The position numbers and the translations under genes are program-made. Positions 26,262 to 35,596 of a stretch of DNA of 64,000 bases are shown piece after piece; position 1 is the stretch's first letter; each line of letters starts with the position of its first letter. The notes beneath the pieces are model-generated. The model saw only the letters and a list, made by a program, of their open reading frames with translations, was not told where the DNA came from and ran no database searches. This DNA comes from Belliella buryatensis. Lineage in GTDB: Bacteria > Bacteroidota > Bacteroidia > Cytophagales > Cyclobacteriaceae. The DNA lies in contig NZ_FZOK01000011.1 in NCBI RefSeq assembly GCF_900188245.1, forward strand, positions 1 through 64,000, in the 5' to 3' direction.

Positions 26262-27020
26262 TCAAGTAGTAAAGCCTCCGTCGATTACATAAGTCGCACC
26301 AGTGATAAATTTACTTTGATCAGAGGCAAGAAATGCAACCAAGTCAGCGATATCCTGATTATCCGCGTATCTTCCAAGTGGGATCATCTGCTCAAAACTC
26401 TTTTTCACTTCAGCTCCAGCACCTGGTGCAAAGCCATCTTCCAAAGAGCGCATCATCCTATTGTCTACAGGTGATGGATGGACAGAATTAACCCGTATTT
26501 TCAATGGAGCACCTTCTAATGCTCCTACTTTCATAGCACCTATAGTGGCATGCTTACTAGTGGTATAAGCCATCATTTGTGCAGTGCCTACCATGCCTGC
26601 TACAGAAGAGGTGATGATGACAGCACCTCCGTTTTTCATTTCTGGGAAACCATATTTCATCCCTAACCATACCCCCTTGACATTCACAGCGATTACCTTG
26701 TCAAACATCTCCTCTGGATACTCAGTCAGAGGCTTCACTACTCCTTCAATTCCTGCATTGAGAAAAAGAATGTCAATAGGCCCCATCTTTTCTACTGCTG
26801 CTTTGGTATAAGCCTCCACTTGTGAAGCTTGACTGACATCTGCTGCAAATGTGTAAACCAAGTCAGAATTGAGGGTTTGCTTTGCTGCTTTCAAATCTTC
26901 TTCCCGGAGATCTACCAGCATGACGGCGGCTACCCCCATCTCCAAAAATGTCTTGGCAGTAGCCAGGCCTATTCCTCCACTGCCTCCAGTAATAATTGCT
27001 GTTTTTCCTTTGAGTGTCAT
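26262..27020 (-). CDS. SDR-family oxidoreductase
   Basis: The 252-residue protein is a classical short-chain dehydrogenase. It has the nucleotide motif TGGSGGIGLA (about 12-21), DLREEDL at the NAD/NADP-selecting strand where Asp favours NAD(H), LNAGIEG (about 87), catalytic Ser in ITSSVAG (about 138) and YTTSKHA (about 152-158). GGFTT at the C-terminus completes the fold. The substrate is unknown. The frame extends to 27050, but the ATG at 27020 begins the Rossmann fold directly. It is divergent from the universal stress gene with which it shares a 150-bp control region. Confidence 0.9.
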   Translation of the reverse strand: MTLKGKTAIITGGSGGIGLATAKTFLEMGVAAVMLVDLREEDLKAAKQTLNSDLVYTFAADVSQASQVEAYTKAAVEKMGPIDILFLNAGIEGVVKPLTEYPEEMFDKVIAVNVKGVWLGMKYGFPEMKNGGAVIITSSVAGMVGTAQMMAYTTSKHATIGAMKVGALEGAPLKIRVNSVHPSPVDNRMMRSLEDGFAPGAGAEVKKSFEQMIPLGRYADNQDIADLVAFLASDQSKFITGATYVIDGGFTT

Positions 27021-27100
27021 GGTTTTTGTTAGTTTATTGATGTAACTCAAAGATACGACACAGCTTCACTTACTAAACAGTCTATAATCAGCACTTTAAC

Positions 27101-27112
27101 TGACTTTTGTCA
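27101..27112 (+). promoter_or_regulatory. FNR-type dyad before the universal stress gene
   Basis: TGAC-TTTT-GTCA is a perfect 4-bp-arm dyad inside AACTGACTTTTGTCATAA. It is centred at 27106.5, with the TTTG of a possible promoter element ending 36.5 bp downstream at 27143. That would put the dyad near -41 if transcription starts a few bases after TTTG. The divergent SDR gene could share it. Confidence 0.55.
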
Positions 27113-27170
27113 TAAAATAAAAAAGAAAAATTAAAGACCTTTGAATCATTGAAACCAAATAACCCTAGCC

Positions 27171-27998
27171 ATGAAAAGAATCATCGTCCCTGTAGACTTC
27201 TCGAGTTACTCAGAGAATGCTTTCCTAAGTGCTTTGAAGATTGCTTCCAAAGGCAACAGCAGTATCACCTGTGTTAATGTCGTGGCTTCCACACTCAAAT
27301 GGGCAAAATTGGATGAAAAAGAAAAATCCAAACATCAAGATATCATAGATCTAGAGGCAGAGAGCAGAGACAAGCTCAAGGCTTTTATCATGGACCACAA
27401 ATCACCCGGAATCCCAATAGAAGGTGTAGTAGAAGTAGGCCTTCCTGATGAAGAAATTGTCAACTTAGCCGAAAAACAAGCCGCTGATCTTATCGTGATC
27501 GGTGCCTATGGAAAAGGACATATAGAGGGTAAGTTCATCGGCTCCAACCTTCAAAAAGTCATGCGCCAAGCCAATTGCCCTGTATTGGCTGTGAAAAAAC
27601 CTCTCAATGGAAATGATCTGCGCAAAATGGCTTTTGCATCTCTTTTCAACGAGGAATCCAAACCTGCATTTACTCGAATGAAGCCATTGATCAAGCAACT
27701 TCGATGCGCAGTGCATTTCCTTTTCGTCAATACCCCTGAGAAATTTGTAACCTCTATGGAGTCAGAACATAAAATGCAAAAATACGCTATAGGTCAAGAG
27801 GAATTGATCATTCACAAACATGTGTACAATCACCACGAAGCAGAAAATGGTATCGTCGAATTTGCCACTAGAAATAATATTGGCTTTATAGGTATGGCAT
27901 CCAACAAGAGGAAATCTGCCAACACTTATATGATTGGTGCTACAGAAACTGTTCTTTTCAAATCAGAAATCCCAGTACTCAGCGTTAAATTTGAGTAA
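27171..27998 (+). CDS. Universal stress protein with two UspA domains
   Basis: The 275-residue protein holds two UspA-like domains. The first (about 1-143) starts MKRIIVPVDFSSYSENAF and has the ATP-type motif IVIGAYGKGHIEGKFIGSN (about 105-123). The second (about 150-275) is more diverged, ending IGATETVLFKSEIPVLSVKF. Tandem Usp proteins help survival under starvation or low oxygen in several bacteria, where Anr/FNR often controls them. The FNR-type dyad upstream fits that pattern. A strong terminator follows at 28038. Confidence 0.9.
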   Translation: MKRIIVPVDFSSYSENAFLSALKIASKGNSSITCVNVVASTLKWAKLDEKEKSKHQDIIDLEAESRDKLKAFIMDHKSPGIPIEGVVEVGLPDEEIVNLAEKQAADLIVIGAYGKGHIEGKFIGSNLQKVMRQANCPVLAVKKPLNGNDLRKMAFASLFNEESKPAFTRMKPLIKQLRCAVHFLFVNTPEKFVTSMESEHKMQKYAIGQEELIIHKHVYNHHEAENGIVEFATRNNIGFIGMASNKRKSANTYMIGATETVLFKSEIPVLSVKFE

Positions 27999-28037
27999 GA
28001 AATCGAAAAGTTGCAAAACCACCCAAATGTAACCCTA

Positions 28038-28061
28038 AGCAGTAGTCGAAAGGCTACTGCT
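28038..28061 (+). terminator. Terminator of the universal stress gene
   Basis: AGCAGTAGTC and GGCTACTGCT form a 10-bp stem with one G-T pair and a GAAA loop, followed by six T residues. It stops transcription just before the convergent Na/Pi transporter gene. Confidence 0.92.
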
Positions 28062-28065
28062 TTTT

Positions 28066-29715
28066 TTAATCTATCACCACTTTTTCCATGTGTTTCCAAT
28101 GAATAATCGAGTTACCCAAATTATCCAAACTAGAAATCACTTGTTTGATGACATTGGTTAAAGTAGAAATCGGGATCTCAGGTTGGTGCTTTCTAGCTTT
28201 CTGGTAGAGTTCACCTATGGCATTTTGATATACCTTATCATGCATACTGATCCAATCTGGCCTATCGCCTTCATGACTGGCATCAATGTAGGCTTTCATC
28301 TTAATGAGCTGGTCAAAAGTGATTTTTTTTAGAAAACTCAATAGTTCTTTGACCTGATCATCTTCTGATTCATGCATTTCTTTGACATTGTGCATGACAT
28401 CTTTGATATCTTTGGCTGAGTAGACCATCGTTCTCAGTGCCAACATCAGGGAAGTTGCTCTTTGAGCTGATACTTCATCCAAATTTTCTTCTTGCAATTG
28501 GATATGATAGGCGGTGAGCTCGTCTTCTAGTTGCTTGATATTTTTATATTGAGAAAGCAGGTCATAGGGCTGTTGGATCAATTTTCGCCAGATAGACATA
28601 TTCTTATTTTCTATTCTATCTCCTTCCCAAATTTTGAAAATGAAGTCAGCCGTCAGATCAAATGCCAAGTGAATTTCCTTTTCCAAAGCAGCTACTGCAG
28701 CTTCTGGTATTTGGGGACTCACTTTGCCAATATATCTTGCCAATCCTTGCTGCTTTTCTTCTCCAAACTGATGTCGAAGCCAGTTTTCTAGTTTGTTGAT
28801 AAAAGGATAAAAGAGCAAAATCCCAATCAAATTGATCACGGTATTCAGCAATACCAACTCCATCAATGGGTCATGGATGGAGAATACTTGCATTGTGATA
28901 TCTATCAAAGGCCGGATAAAAGCAAACACAATCAAGCCTGTAATCAGATTAAAAAGGAAATGAGCCAGAGCCAGCCTTTTCTTATCTGCCGGCCCATTGA
29001 GCGAACCGATACCAACAGTTACTGTCGTGCCAATATTAGCCCCAATGATCAGGACTGCCCCCTCTACTAAGCCTATGACACCAGCACTCATGGCTGATAG
29101 GATGATCACAACCATCGCTGAACTAGATTGGATCAATGCCGTCACTACTAGTCCAATGACTAGATAAATCCAAAGTCCATATTTATCAAATTGGCTTAAA
29201 TCAATCTGATCAGCAACTGCCTCGATAGCTGATTTCATAAAATCCAAACCCAAAAAGAGGAGCCCAAAACCAACTGTGAAAGCTCCCAAATTACGAAGCA
29301 TAGGCCTGCTAGAGGCAAATAAAAATAATAAACTCCCCATTCCAAGAAAAGGCATAGAAAAAGCTGCTACACTAAATTTAAAACCCAACGTTGCTACAAT
29401 CCATGCAGTGACTGTAGTTCCTAGATTAGCACCTAGTATCACCCCAATGGCATTTTTGAGATTGATCACCCCTGCTCCTAGAAATGCCAAGACCATCAAG
29501 GTCACCAATGAACTACTTTGCAAAACCGCAGTAATCATTGCTCCAATCAAAATTCCTTTCCATGCGGTATTGGTAGATTTTTGAAGCAAATTTTTAAATG
29601 ACTTCCCAGCCAATTCCTTGATAGATCCCTCCAACTGATTCATCCCCCAAAGGAATAGCCCAATCCCTGCCAAAAACTTCCAAAAGTCAAATATCTCTTG
29701 TTCCATAGTGCTCAA
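28066..29715 (-). CDS. Na/Pi cotransporter-family protein with PhoU-like tail
   Basis: The 549-residue protein has the two inverted-repeat halves of the PNaS family, each marked by a QSSS motif: TAVLQSSSLVTLM (about 64-76) and TALIQSSSAMVVI (about 191-203). About eight membrane segments lie in the first 320 residues. The C-terminal part (about 340-549) is helical and PhoU-like. Such proteins move phosphate with sodium, often exporting it when it is in excess. The start at 29715 begins MSTMEQEIFDFWKFLAGIGLF, with a later ATG three codons in. It is convergent with the universal stress gene. Confidence 0.9.
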   Translation of the reverse strand: MSTMEQEIFDFWKFLAGIGLFLWGMNQLEGSIKELAGKSFKNLLQKSTNTAWKGILIGAMITAVLQSSSLVTLMVLAFLGAGVINLKNAIGVILGANLGTTVTAWIVATLGFKFSVAAFSMPFLGMGSLLFLFASSRPMLRNLGAFTVGFGLLFLGLDFMKSAIEAVADQIDLSQFDKYGLWIYLVIGLVVTALIQSSSAMVVIILSAMSAGVIGLVEGAVLIIGANIGTTVTVGIGSLNGPADKKRLALAHFLFNLITGLIVFAFIRPLIDITMQVFSIHDPLMELVLLNTVINLIGILLFYPFINKLENWLRHQFGEEKQQGLARYIGKVSPQIPEAAVAALEKEIHLAFDLTADFIFKIWEGDRIENKNMSIWRKLIQQPYDLLSQYKNIKQLEDELTAYHIQLQEENLDEVSAQRATSLMLALRTMVYSAKDIKDVMHNVKEMHESEDDQVKELLSFLKKITFDQLIKMKAYIDASHEGDRPDWISMHDKVYQNAIGELYQKARKHQPEIPISTLTNVIKQVISSLDNLGNSIIHWKHMEKVVID

Positions 29716-30024
29716 TGATGCTGAAAACTAAGATAGGGAAAATCTTCCCAAATAAGCAAGTCTGATAGAATACTGATGAAAGGGATTAGGCGGATGTTCA
29801 CAGTTTTAATCATATCCACTCGTCTGACGGATTGAAACCTTATTATGGGATTAACGCTCTACCCGTCTGACGGTTTGGAACCGTATTAAGGTTTACCGTT
29901 GACCCGTCTGACGGTTTAGAACCGTCTGACGGGTATCGGGTATCGTCTATCCATCTGACGGTTTGGAACCGTCTGACAGATTTACAAACTTCACTAAAAT
30001 CCCAATCAGTTTAAATCCGCTAGA
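29716..30024. other. Intergenic region carrying the CCGTCTGACGG repeat cluster
   Basis: The 309 bp between the PepSY gene and the Na/Pi gene contain no ORF with coding character. Most of the region is taken up by the palindromic repeats at 29820-29981, which are followed by about 40 bp of unremarkable AT-rich DNA. Confidence 0.6.
29820..29981. repeat. Cluster of six CCGTCTGACGG-like palindromes
   Basis: Six copies of a CGTCTGACGG-type core occur at 29821, 29864, 29905, 29923, 29952 and 29970. The full unit CCGTCTGACGG is palindromic around its central T. The last four form two pairs joined by TTTAGAA or TTTGGAA, giving hairpins of the REP/BIME kind; the first two are followed by a half-copy ending in TTATTA or CGTATTAA. 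The spacing is irregular, which argues against CRISPR. The cluster lies between two minus-strand genes. Confidence 0.85.
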
Positions 30025-30588
30025 TCAGCGTTCTATTCTTCTGGCTTTTTCCTTCTTTATTGCTTTTGGATTGTACCATAGAATCAAGCCTGTGATACTT
30101 AAAAGAATCAAAAAAACTGAGGTAATGGTAGAATAAATATGCTTTACCCCGCCATCTCTTCCAAAGATAAAATCCAAGATACTACCATCATGAATTTTTT
30201 CTATTAGGTCAGAATTCCTTTGGCTGACAGACAGTATTTCTCCAGAATAACCATCCACCTGTATTTCTGTAAAATGCCTTTTAAAAACTACTTTAGCAAT
30301 ACCTTTTTCTGGTCTGATATCTACTCGATCAATTTCATATCCCTTACCAACACTGTCCTTCATGTGAGTGCTCGCTACAACAATAATTTGTTCTACAGGA
30401 ATCCAATTAGCTCCTTCCGCAACTCTTGTCTTTTGACTCGTTGGAATGAGGCGCATTTCTTTTTTCCAAGCCAACATAATTGCTGTTACCGATACCAAGA
30501 TCAAAAAAATGGCAATAGGCACACCAAACCACTTGTGTAGCCTTCGAGAGATTCTGGTTTGGGTGACGAGTTGGTTGATTTTTGGCAT
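30025..30588 (-). CDS. PepSY-domain membrane protein
   Basis: The 187-residue protein has a first membrane segment (about 19-40; WFGVPIAIFLILVSVTAIML), a PepSY-like periplasmic domain (about 60-125; VDGYSGEILSVSQRN) and a second membrane segment (about 148-168; IYSTITSVFLILLSITGLILW). The short R/K-rich tail is cytoplasmic. It resembles the smaller PepSY_TM proteins often linked to iron acquisition, but no iron gene is adjacent. The start at 30588 keeps the SRRLHKWFGVP segment that precedes the first membrane helix in the family. Confidence 0.82.
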   Translation of the reverse strand: MPKINQLVTQTRISRRLHKWFGVPIAIFLILVSVTAIMLAWKKEMRLIPTSQKTRVAEGANWIPVEQIIVVASTHMKDSVGKGYEIDRVDIRPEKGIAKVVFKRHFTEIQVDGYSGEILSVSQRNSDLIEKIHDGSILDFIFGRDGGVKHIYSTITSVFLILLSITGLILWYNPKAIKKEKARRIER

Positions 30589-30670
30589 TTTTTATTTAGA
30601 AACTCCAAAGTACACGAGAGATCATCAATAAACAAAAAGATTCATATCAGCGGTGAAATTAGATTCTCAA

Positions 30671-31519
30671 CTAGGCAAAAACCACATTGGCTAATTTCAT
30701 CGCTTCGTTGAACTCCATCATATTCAAGCCTGGAGTTCTACCGCATTTTTCAAGGATTTTGATCAGTGACTCTGTTGCTACATTTCCTACCAAGTCATCT
30801 TTGGCCATTGGGCAACCACCATAGCCTTTGATCGCCCCGTCAAATCGCTTACAACCAGCTTTGATCGCAGCTTTAATTTTGGGTTCTAGCTCATCAGGTT
30901 TGGTATGTAGATGCGCCCCAAACTCAATATGTGGATAAGCTTGGATATTGACCTCAAAAAGATTGCTTATCAATGCTGGGCTGGCTGTACCCACCGTGTC
31001 AGCAAATGAAATAATTTTGATGCCAAGTTCGTCCAATTGCTTGACAAAATCAGCAATCAATTCAGGTGAATAAGGATCATCATAAGGATTTCCAAAGCCC
31101 ATGCTGAGATAAGTTACAAGTATCTTGCCTTTGACTTCAGCTAAGTTTTGGATTTCTTCCACCGTCTGCAAAGCTTCCTGAATAGTCCTATTCGTATTGC
31201 GTTGCTGGAAGGTCTCAGAAACAGAAAGCGGAAAACCAAGATAGTCAATCTGCTCAAACTGCAAAGCATCCTCAGCTCCTCTTGTATTCGCTACTATAGC
31301 AAGGAGCTTTGATTTACTCTCAAAAAGGTCTAAAAGATCGAGCACTTCTGCGGTATCACGCATCTGAGGAATGGCTTTGGGGCTTACAAAACTCCCGAAA
31401 TCTATAGTATCAAAACCTACTTGAAGCAATTGATTGATATAGGCAGCCTTGATGGCTGTGTCTATAAATTGCGGAAGCCCTTGCATGGCATCCCGTGGAC
31501 ACTCTATCAGTTTAATCAT
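30671..31519 (-). CDS. Hydroxymethylglutaryl-CoA lyase
   Basis: The 282-residue protein is a TIM-barrel HMG-CoA lyase. It has ECPRDAMQG near residue 7, corresponding to the PRDGLQ active-site segment, then FGSFVSPKAIPQM (about 41-53). AHLHTK (about 200) is the metal-binding HxH, and the catalytic-Cys loop GGCPMAKDDLVGNVATE is near 233-249. It splits HMG-CoA into acetyl-CoA and acetoacetate, the last step of leucine breakdown. No neighbouring gene of that pathway is contiguous, but the E2 subunit and IcmF elsewhere in the window fit branched-chain catabolism. Confidence 0.93.
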   Translation of the reverse strand: MIKLIECPRDAMQGLPQFIDTAIKAAYINQLLQVGFDTIDFGSFVSPKAIPQMRDTAEVLDLLDLFESKSKLLAIVANTRGAEDALQFEQIDYLGFPLSVSETFQQRNTNRTIQEALQTVEEIQNLAEVKGKILVTYLSMGFGNPYDDPYSPELIADFVKQLDELGIKIISFADTVGTASPALISNLFEVNIQAYPHIEFGAHLHTKPDELEPKIKAAIKAGCKRFDGAIKGYGGCPMAKDDLVGNVATESLIKILEKCGRTPGLNMMEFNEAMKLANVVFA

Positions 31520-31855
31520 GCCTTGAAGATAGTCCTAGAGGTCTGGAGGAACAAGTTTTTTTTGCAATTATTAACTCTTAGAGTTCCAAAAAAGACTAAG
31601 ATCCACTAGTTAGAAATGATAGGTTCTCGCAACGATCAAAATGGAACTGTAAAGGACCTAAAAGGAAAAAAGAAAAACATATGTTGTGAATTTTACAGAT
31701 TTCTCTGTGGACGATGAATGGAAAAACAAAACCCTCGAGATTTCCAAAAACCTCACAGGTTTAGCATATCAAATTTAATACTTTGAGGTCTCAAATGAAT
31801 TCAAGGAAAAGATCTTGATATTATAAAGACCTCAAAGGATTTTTAATAAAGACCT
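31520..31855. other. Intergenic region with short inverted repeats
   Basis: This 336-bp gap between the HMG-CoA lyase start and the metF stop has no credible gene. It contains the palindrome AAACCTCACAGGTTT (31748-31762), related to the one at 4040, and an inverted repeat CTTTGAGGTC (31781-31790) with GACCTCAAAG (31828-31837). Several AAAGACCT-type words follow toward 31850. The right-hand stems may help end metF transcription, but none has a clean T run. Confidence 0.5.
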
Positions 31856-32809
31856 TTAAAAGACCTCTTTTGCAATCTTATAAGTCGCGTCAGCCTTACT
31901 CATGGTGTAGTAATGCAGGCAAGGAGTCCCAGCTGCAATCAACTCTCTACTTTGCTGGATCGCCCATTCGATTCCGACTTGCTTGACATCTGCATTGGTC
32001 CTGCATTTTTCTAAGTCATCCATCAGTGCATCTGGCAAATCAAGAAAGAAAGTCCTCGGTAACATCGTAATCTGCCCCAAAGTTGTAATAGGCTTCAAGC
32101 CTGGTATGATCGGAACTGTAATTCCCAAGTCCCTAACTTTCTTGACAAAATCAAAATACTTCTCATTATCAAAAAACATCTGTGTGACGATGTACTCAGC
32201 ACCAGCATCTACTTTTTCCTTGAGATGCTTGAGATCAAATTTTAAGCTTGGCGCTTCAAAATGCTTCTCAGGATAACCTGCCACACCCACACAAAAATCT
32301 GTCTGAAAGCCTGTTTCAGTCTCTTCATGCAGGTATTTCCCCTGATTCATCCCTATAATCTGAGCTACCAAGTCCTTGGTAAATGCATGCCCATCGGGCT
32401 CTGGCACAAACTTATTCTCACTTTTAGGAGCATCTCCTCGCAAAGCCAGCACATTCTGCACACCAATAAAATTCAGGTCAATCAATGCATTTTCTGTCTC
32501 TTCCTTTGTAAATCCCCCACATAACAAATGTGGTACTGCTTCTACCTGAAATCGATTCATGATCGCAGCACATATCCCAACAGTGCCAGGACGTTTTTTG
32601 GTACTGACTTTTTCAAGCAGGCCATTGGGATGCTTTTTGTAAATGAACTCCTCTCTATGATAGGTCACATCCACAAAAGGTGGCTGAAACTCCATCAAAG
32701 GCTCAATTCCTTCACAAAGATCCTTGAGACTTTGCCCCTTCAAAGGAGGTAAGATTTCAAAAGAGAAAAGTGTTTTCTCAGCTTGAGAAATATATTCTGT
32801 AATTTTCAT
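31856..32809 (-). CDS. metF: Methylenetetrahydrofolate reductase
   Basis: The 317-residue protein matches MetF: FSFEILPPLKG near residue 16 (the family's FEFFPP motif), DVTYHREE (about 48), FVPEPDGHAF, VGVAGYPEKHFEAPSL (about 175) and YIVTQMFFDNEKYFDF (about 209-224). It uses FADH2 from NAD(P)H to reduce 5,10-methylene-THF to 5-methyl-THF, the methyl donor for methionine synthase. It is 90 bp downstream of metH on the same strand, so it should be in the same transcript and under the SAM riboswitch. Confidence 0.95.
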   Translation of the reverse strand: MKITEYISQAEKTLFSFEILPPLKGQSLKDLCEGIEPLMEFQPPFVDVTYHREEFIYKKHPNGLLEKVSTKKRPGTVGICAAIMNRFQVEAVPHLLCGGFTKEETENALIDLNFIGVQNVLALRGDAPKSENKFVPEPDGHAFTKDLVAQIIGMNQGKYLHEETETGFQTDFCVGVAGYPEKHFEAPSLKFDLKHLKEKVDAGAEYIVTQMFFDNEKYFDFVKKVRDLGITVPIIPGLKPITTLGQITMLPRTFFLDLPDALMDDLEKCRTNADVKQVGIEWAIQQSRELIAAGTPCLHYYTMSKADATYKIAKEVF

Positions 32810-32899
32810 TCGTTTAAAATTTATCTGTCAGTTGCCACATGGAATGGTTCAATGAATCAAATTATTTGATTAAATCTACTACTTGTAGGCGCGTTAAAC

Positions 32900-35596
32900 T
32901 TAAGATTCTTGAATATTAAATGATGGTGAATATGCCAAATTTGGAGAAAGCCACTTTTCTGCTTGTTCTTGGCTGACACCTTTTCTTCTAGCGTAATCTT
33001 TGACTTGATCCTCTCCGATTTTTCCTAGTCCGAAATACTTGCTCTCAGGATGCCCAAAGTAAAATCCACTTACCGAAGAGGTAGGGTACATGGCAAAACT
33101 ATCCGTCAAAGTGATTCCTATACTTTCTTCTACTTGCAACAAGTTGAAGAGCGTTCGCTTCTCGCTGTGCTCTGGACAAGCAGGGTAACCTGGAGCAGGT
33201 CTGATTCCTGTGTAGGTTTCCTTGATCAGCGCATCATTATCCAGGTTTTCATCCTTAGCGTAGCCCCAAAGTTCCTTTCTTACCAATTCATGAAGATATT
33301 CCGCTCCAGCTTCAGCGAGTCGATCGGCTAGTGCTTTGAGCATGATATCATTATAGTCGTCTCCTTTTTCTTGAAACTCCTTCAGCTTCGTCTCGATCCC
33401 CCAGCCAGCAGTCACTGCAAAGCCCCCTAGGTAATCTGTTTGATCTGGGTGAATATAATCAGTTAAGGAGCGATTAGGCACACCTTTGCCTTTTTTACCC
33501 TGTTGTCTCAAGAAATGAAAACTTACTCCATGCCCTGGAAGTACTAAGTCATCTTCCACACGATCCACAGGGAATAGTCCCACTACTGCCTTAGCTTGAA
33601 GCCATTTCTCAGCAATGATTTGATCCAGCATGTCATTGGCCTCTTTGAAAAGTCGCTGTGCTTCTTGACCTACAACTTCATCTTTGAGGATTTTAGGGTA
33701 TTTGCCCGAAAGCATCCATGTGCTGAAGAAAGGGGTCCAATCGATGTATTGCCTCAAAATATTCAAGTCCAAATCTTCCAACACAGTGGTTCCAAGTTGA
33801 GAAGGCACCACAGGCTGGTAATGCTCCCAATCAATAAATACTGGATTAGCTTTGGCTTCTTCATACGTTGCCATTTGCTTTACTTGTTGCTTAGCTTCGT
33901 GCTCGATTCTCAGTTGTCTATACGTTTCCTTGATTTGCTTGTGATAAGCTTCTTTGGTCTCTTCAGAGATGGACTCACCTGCTATGGGGACAGATTTGGA
34001 TGCATCCGTTACGTGAATCACTGTTCCAGAATATACAGGGTCAATTTTGACAGCTGTGTGAATTCTTGAAGTCGTAGCCCCACCGATGAGCAGTGGAATT
34101 TGAAGGCCTTGGCGCTCCATCTCAGCAGCTACATGAACCATCTCGTCTAAAGACGGTGTGATCAGACCACTCAATCCAATAATGTCAACTTTATTCTTGA
34201 CCGCTTCATCGATGATCTTTTGCGCATCTACCATCACACCTAGGTCGATGATTTGATAGCTGTTGCAAGCGAGTACTACTCCCACTATGTTTTTACCAAT
34301 ATCATGCACATCACCTTTCACAGTGGCCAAAAGTATCTTCTTGATGCTACTTTGCTCTTCATTGTAATCCACATCTCCTACTTTTGGCATGAAGGGCTCT
34401 AGGTAAGCTACGGCTTTTTTCATCACCCTGGCAGATTTCACTACCTGCGGCAGAAACATCTTACCTTCTCCAAAAAGATCCCCCACCACATTCATCCCGT
34501 CCATAAGAGGTCCTTCGATGACTTTGAGCGGATTTTTGAGTTCAATCCTAGCTGCTTCTGTATCTTCGATGATGTAGTCTATGATTCCTTTGACCAATGC
34601 ATATTCTATTCGTTTAGACACAGGCTCTTCTCTCCAAAGTTCCGCTGCTGCCTCTTTTTTATCAGAAGCCTTCACCGTCTCGGCAAATTCCAATAAATCT
34701 TCTGTAGCCGAATCATGCCTATCAAAAAGCACATCTTCTACTTTTTGAAGCAAGTCTTTTGGAATATCATCATAGACTTCTAGCATCGTCGGGTTGACAA
34801 TTCCCATATCCATTCCATGCTTGATGGCATGATAGAGAAAAGCTGCGTGCATAGCTTCCCGCACAGGGTTATTCCCTCTAAAAGAAAAACTCACATTACT
34901 CACTCCTCCGCTGACTTTGGCGCCAGGGAGATTTTGTTTGATCCATTGGGTTGCATGGAAAAAATCTAAAGCGTTTTTCCTATGTTCTTCCATTCCAGTA
35001 GCAACTGGAAATATGTTTGGGTCAAAGATGATATCCTGAGGATTGAACTTTACCACATTAACGAGAATATCATAGCTACGCTTACAAATGTCGATTCTAC
35101 GTTGGTAGGTATCCGCCTGACCCGCCTCATCAAATGCCATGATCACCACAGCTGCACCAAATTTTTTGATAGTCTTGGCTTGGTGAATAAATTCAGTCTC
35201 TCCATTCTTCAAACTAATGGAATTTACAATCCCCTTGCCCTGAATACACTTGAGGCCTGCCAAGATTATCTCCCAGCGGCTACTATCGATCATGATTGGA
35301 ATTCTACTGATCTCAGGCTCAGAAGCAATCAAATTGAGGTATTTTTGCATTGCAGCTACACCATCAAGCATCCCTTCATCCATACACACATCTAATACCT
35401 GAGCTCCTCCACGAACTTGCTCTAATGCTACATCCAGTGCCTCATCATATTGCCCATTGAGAATTAATCTGGCAAACTTCTTAGACCCTGTGACATTGGT
35501 TCGCTCTCCTATATTGACAAAGTTGATTTCAGGTGTAAAAACCAAAGGCTCCAACCCCGAAAGCTTCATCACATCTATATTTTTGATTTTACTCAT
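32900..35596 (-). CDS. metH: Methionine synthase, pterin/cobalamin/activation part of split MetH
   Basis: The 898-residue protein carries the second to fourth modules of B12-dependent methionine synthase. The pterin-binding domain starts [17 protein letters not shown] (about 27-43). The cap and B12 domain contains [15 protein letters not shown] (about 425), whose His ligates cobalt. The SAM-binding reactivation domain has [14 protein letters not shown] (about 800-813) and [15 protein letters not shown]. The homocysteine-binding module is a separate upstream gene whose stop overlaps this ATG by eight bases. The split layout is common in Bacteroidota, so it is not a frameshift. The SAM-I riboswitch upstream fits. 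Confidence 0.95.
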   Translation of the reverse strand: MSKIKNIDVMKLSGLEPLVFTPEINFVNIGERTNVTGSKKFARLILNGQYDEALDVALEQVRGGAQVLDVCMDEGMLDGVAAMQKYLNLIASEPEISRIPIMIDSSRWEIILAGLKCIQGKGIVNSISLKNGETEFIHQAKTIKKFGAAVVIMAFDEAGQADTYQRRIDICKRSYDILVNVVKFNPQDIIFDPNIFPVATGMEEHRKNALDFFHATQWIKQNLPGAKVSGGVSNVSFSFRGNNPVREAMHAAFLYHAIKHGMDMGIVNPTMLEVYDDIPKDLLQKVEDVLFDRHDSATEDLLEFAETVKASDKKEAAAELWREEPVSKRIEYALVKGIIDYIIEDTEAARIELKNPLKVIEGPLMDGMNVVGDLFGEGKMFLPQVVKSARVMKKAVAYLEPFMPKVGDVDYNEEQSSIKKILLATVKGDVHDIGKNIVGVVLACNSYQIIDLGVMVDAQKIIDEAVKNKVDIIGLSGLITPSLDEMVHVAAEMERQGLQIPLLIGGATTSRIHTAVKIDPVYSGTVIHVTDASKSVPIAGESISEETKEAYHKQIKETYRQLRIEHEAKQQVKQMATYEEAKANPVFIDWEHYQPVVPSQLGTTVLEDLDLNILRQYIDWTPFFSTWMLSGKYPKILKDEVVGQEAQRLFKEANDMLDQIIAEKWLQAKAVVGLFPVDRVEDDLVLPGHGVSFHFLRQQGKKGKGVPNRSLTDYIHPDQTDYLGGFAVTAGWGIETKLKEFQEKGDDYNDIMLKALADRLAEAGAEYLHELVRKELWGYAKDENLDNDALIKETYTGIRPAPGYPACPEHSEKRTLFNLLQVEESIGITLTDSFAMYPTSSVSGFYFGHPESKYFGLGKIGEDQVKDYARRKGVSQEQAEKWLSPNLAYSPSFNIQES

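Noticed and set aside
29820-29981. CRISPR array
   Set aside because: Repeats are 10-11 bp, spacing varies from 18 to 43 bp, repeats are palindromic by themselves and no cas gene is nearby.
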